From Diplonema papillatum (Eukaryota; Euglenozoa; Diplonemea; Diplonemida; Diplonemidae), in contig JAPJBO010000009.1 of assembly GCA_030068145.1 (NCBI GenBank), forward strand, positions 248,001-312,000: a stretch of 64,000 bases of DNA. Reading direction: 5' to 3'. The position numbers were made by a program, and so were the translations under genes. Shown piece by piece: positions 62,613 to 64,000 of this stretch (its first letter is position 1; every line of letters begins with the position of its first letter). The notes beneath the pieces are model-generated. The model was not told where the DNA came from. It worked only from the letters and a program-made list of their open reading frames with translations, and ran no database searches.

Positions 62613-63061
62613 GTGAAAACAGCATTGCTAGCTGGGACACTCCAGTACGGCTTGCCTCTCCTGAAGGTGCGAGTACCGACAATCGACCGCGTGTGCTCCC
62701 CAAGTGCTAAGGGCACATCCATCCTTAGATGGCCACAACGACCCATGCACCCGACCCTCTAGATACAGGGTGCCTAGAGGCCTAGCCTAGTGGTGCCAAC
62801 TACAAGATGAGACGCGACCCAGAGAGCCAGCGGCTGAAACGCCGAGAATTGTGTTCTCCGGATAGATAAACACACTCGAAACTCGGCTTCCACGCGTCGC
62901 TCCTTAACTTCAATTCGCTCTCACAAACAAGTGGGAAGATGGCCCGTGGGAACACCCGCACGACAGGCAACTGAGAACGGAAACCAAACAAGAAAAAAGA
63001 AAACGCGAAAGCAACGAGAAAAAGAACCCACAGACTCCCCCCTCCCCCGCACCAGGCCGGA
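62613..63061. other. No gene seen
   Basis: Sequence after the 28S fragment no longer follows rRNA order by eye. A CTCTAGATACAGGGTGCCTAGAG foldback lies near 62,758. No coding signal. Confidence 0.35.
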
Positions 63062-63155
63062 GATTGCAAGAACGTGCCTCAAATGATTATGTGCACAACA
63101 CCGCACTTGGTCCCGTCTGCGCCGTGTTTCGGTCCTTTTAAGCCACGAACACATC
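63062..63155 (+). repeat. Repeat R9 copy
   Basis: GATTGCAAGAACGTGCCTCA, CACAACACCGCACTTGG and TTAAGCCACGAACACA, as at 29.6 kb. Confidence 0.65.
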
Positions 63156-63454
63156 AGCAGCGCTCGTAGCTTGCTACCAGAGCACCAGGCCGGGAAGCCC
63201 AGGAGGGGACCGCAAACGGAAGCAAGCACTTTTTGGAACGTCTATTGTCACACACAAACGGCTAAACCGTTCTTTTGGCTCAGAGGCCGGTTCGCTGTTC
63301 AAGACAAGCACTTCTTCTCGCATTTGCCAATGTACGGGAAACGGACCAGTGCAGTGCACGTCAAAAAAAAAGTAGCTGTTTTCGTCGAATCTTGCGACCA
63401 ACACTCAGGATGACATGAGACGAAGAAACGTCGAGAAAGAGAGAGGGTGCGCAC

Positions 63455-63585
63455 GATGGGTTCCAAAAGCTGGAGTTAAAGAGTGTGCCCGATTCACACC
63501 CGGAAAGCGTACGGATCCACACCCGAAAAGCGGGTGTGACACCCCCTTTTTCTACTCCACCGCTTTACCTCTGGACTCCACCGTG
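63455..63585. mobile_element. Foldback MITE F1 copy
   Basis: AAGCTGGAGTTAAAGAG, the hairpin CACACCCGAAAAGCGGGTGTG identical to the 15.5-kb copy, and CTGGACTCCACCGTG at the right end. Confidence 0.7.
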
Positions 63586-63614
63586 AGAGAGAGCGAGAGA
63601 GAGGTGGAGACAAG

Positions 63615-63708
63615 ATAGAGTATCTATTTGGTACCGGAAAGTAGGCGCAAGGTCAGGCAAACCTTGTGCAATTGCTCCGCTAAACCGTGGATCTAATAAA
63701 ACAAGGCT
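63615..63708 (+). mobile_element. Probable left end of another YR retroelement
   Basis: TAGAGTATCTATTTGGTACC..GGAAAGTAGGCGCAAGGTC..CTAAACCGTGGATCTAATAA is a diverged copy of the left terminal repeat at 26,488-26,609, and again follows a GAGAGA-rich stretch (63,583-63,604). The remaining 300 bases of the window show no recognisable gag, recombinase or RT. Confidence 0.55.
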
Positions 63709-64000
63709 TTCTTCGAACAGTCTTGAGTTTTCCCTTCATTCTTGCAGTCTTGCGCGGGCCGGTGTATGCAGCAGCTATGTGGCGCGGTCAGAACCAGCAA
63801 GCGGAATACCCAACACGAATACGTTTTGCAGTGTCTGACGATACGCCCCGTCTACGAAGAAGGTTTGCGGGAAAGAAGGAGAGCCACACGAAAAGTGCGA
63901 AAAGCACTTCCACCAGGATCTGAAAGAACTAAGTTCGAGTGCCGGGGGGGGGCGGTGTTGGATGACTTTGATACCCCCTCCCCCCTTCTTCGAAGAGGCG

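Overview
This is a nuclear window from a unicellular eukaryote. Seven recognisable or large host genes lie in a sea of repeats and mobile elements: sulfite oxidase, Rad51, a GT61-type glycosyltransferase, a small leucine-rich-repeat protein, a pyridoxamine-phosphate-oxidase-like protein, an SLC33A1-type acetyl-CoA transporter and a 1,831-residue coiled-coil protein. The coding parts are clearly GC-rich and the intergenic parts are not. One gene (sulfite oxidase) can be spliced from four exons with GT-AG introns; the other recognised genes read as single open frames. All seven host genes lie on the minus strand, while the genes of the mobile elements lie on the plus strand. Such one-directional clusters, a long pyrimidine tract plus AG just upstream of the sulfite oxidase ATG, retroelements with the gene order gag, tyrosine recombinase, RT-RNase H (the order known from VIPER elements of trypanosomatids), and an 18S rRNA fragment reading TTTCAAGGA near its 5' end together suggest a euglenozoan, perhaps a diplonemid because introns are present. 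That assignment is inference.

Layout. 1-6,070: no gene; tandem and dispersed repeats and a 28S rRNA fragment. 6,071-11,640: sulfite oxidase, with repeats, an rRNA fragment and a broken copy of its last exon inside the introns. 11,641-19,740: repeats, an 18S fragment, two MITE types and a possible small basic-protein ORF. 19,741-20,814: Rad51. 22,500-25,055: GT61 glycosyltransferase followed by a broken copy of its N-terminus. 26,488-29,197: a deleted tyrosine-recombinase retroelement with split direct repeats inside a (GA)n tract. 30,535-31,524: LRR gene and a partial copy. 33,050-34,640: PPOX-like gene with two extra copies of its 3' end. 37,500-40,025: MITEs and rRNA fragments. 40,126-41,601: acetyl-CoA transporter. 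43,015-45,865: a decayed Mutator-like element whose termini are inverted tandem-repeat arrays. 45,881-49,153: an unrecognised TIR-bounded element encoding a Cys/His-rich basic protein. 49,797-55,575: a nearly complete VIPER-like retrotransposon inside a (CAA)n tract. 56,725-62,220: the large coiled-coil gene. 62,326-end: a 28S fragment, a MITE and the probable left end of another retroelement.

Three themes tie the window together. First, tyrosine-recombinase retroelements repeatedly sit in simple-sequence DNA. Second, four of the seven host genes carry an adjacent broken partial duplicate of themselves. Third, short diverged pieces of 18S and 28S rRNA are scattered on both strands, including inside an intron. 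The host genes do not form a metabolic pathway; they look like unrelated housekeeping functions.
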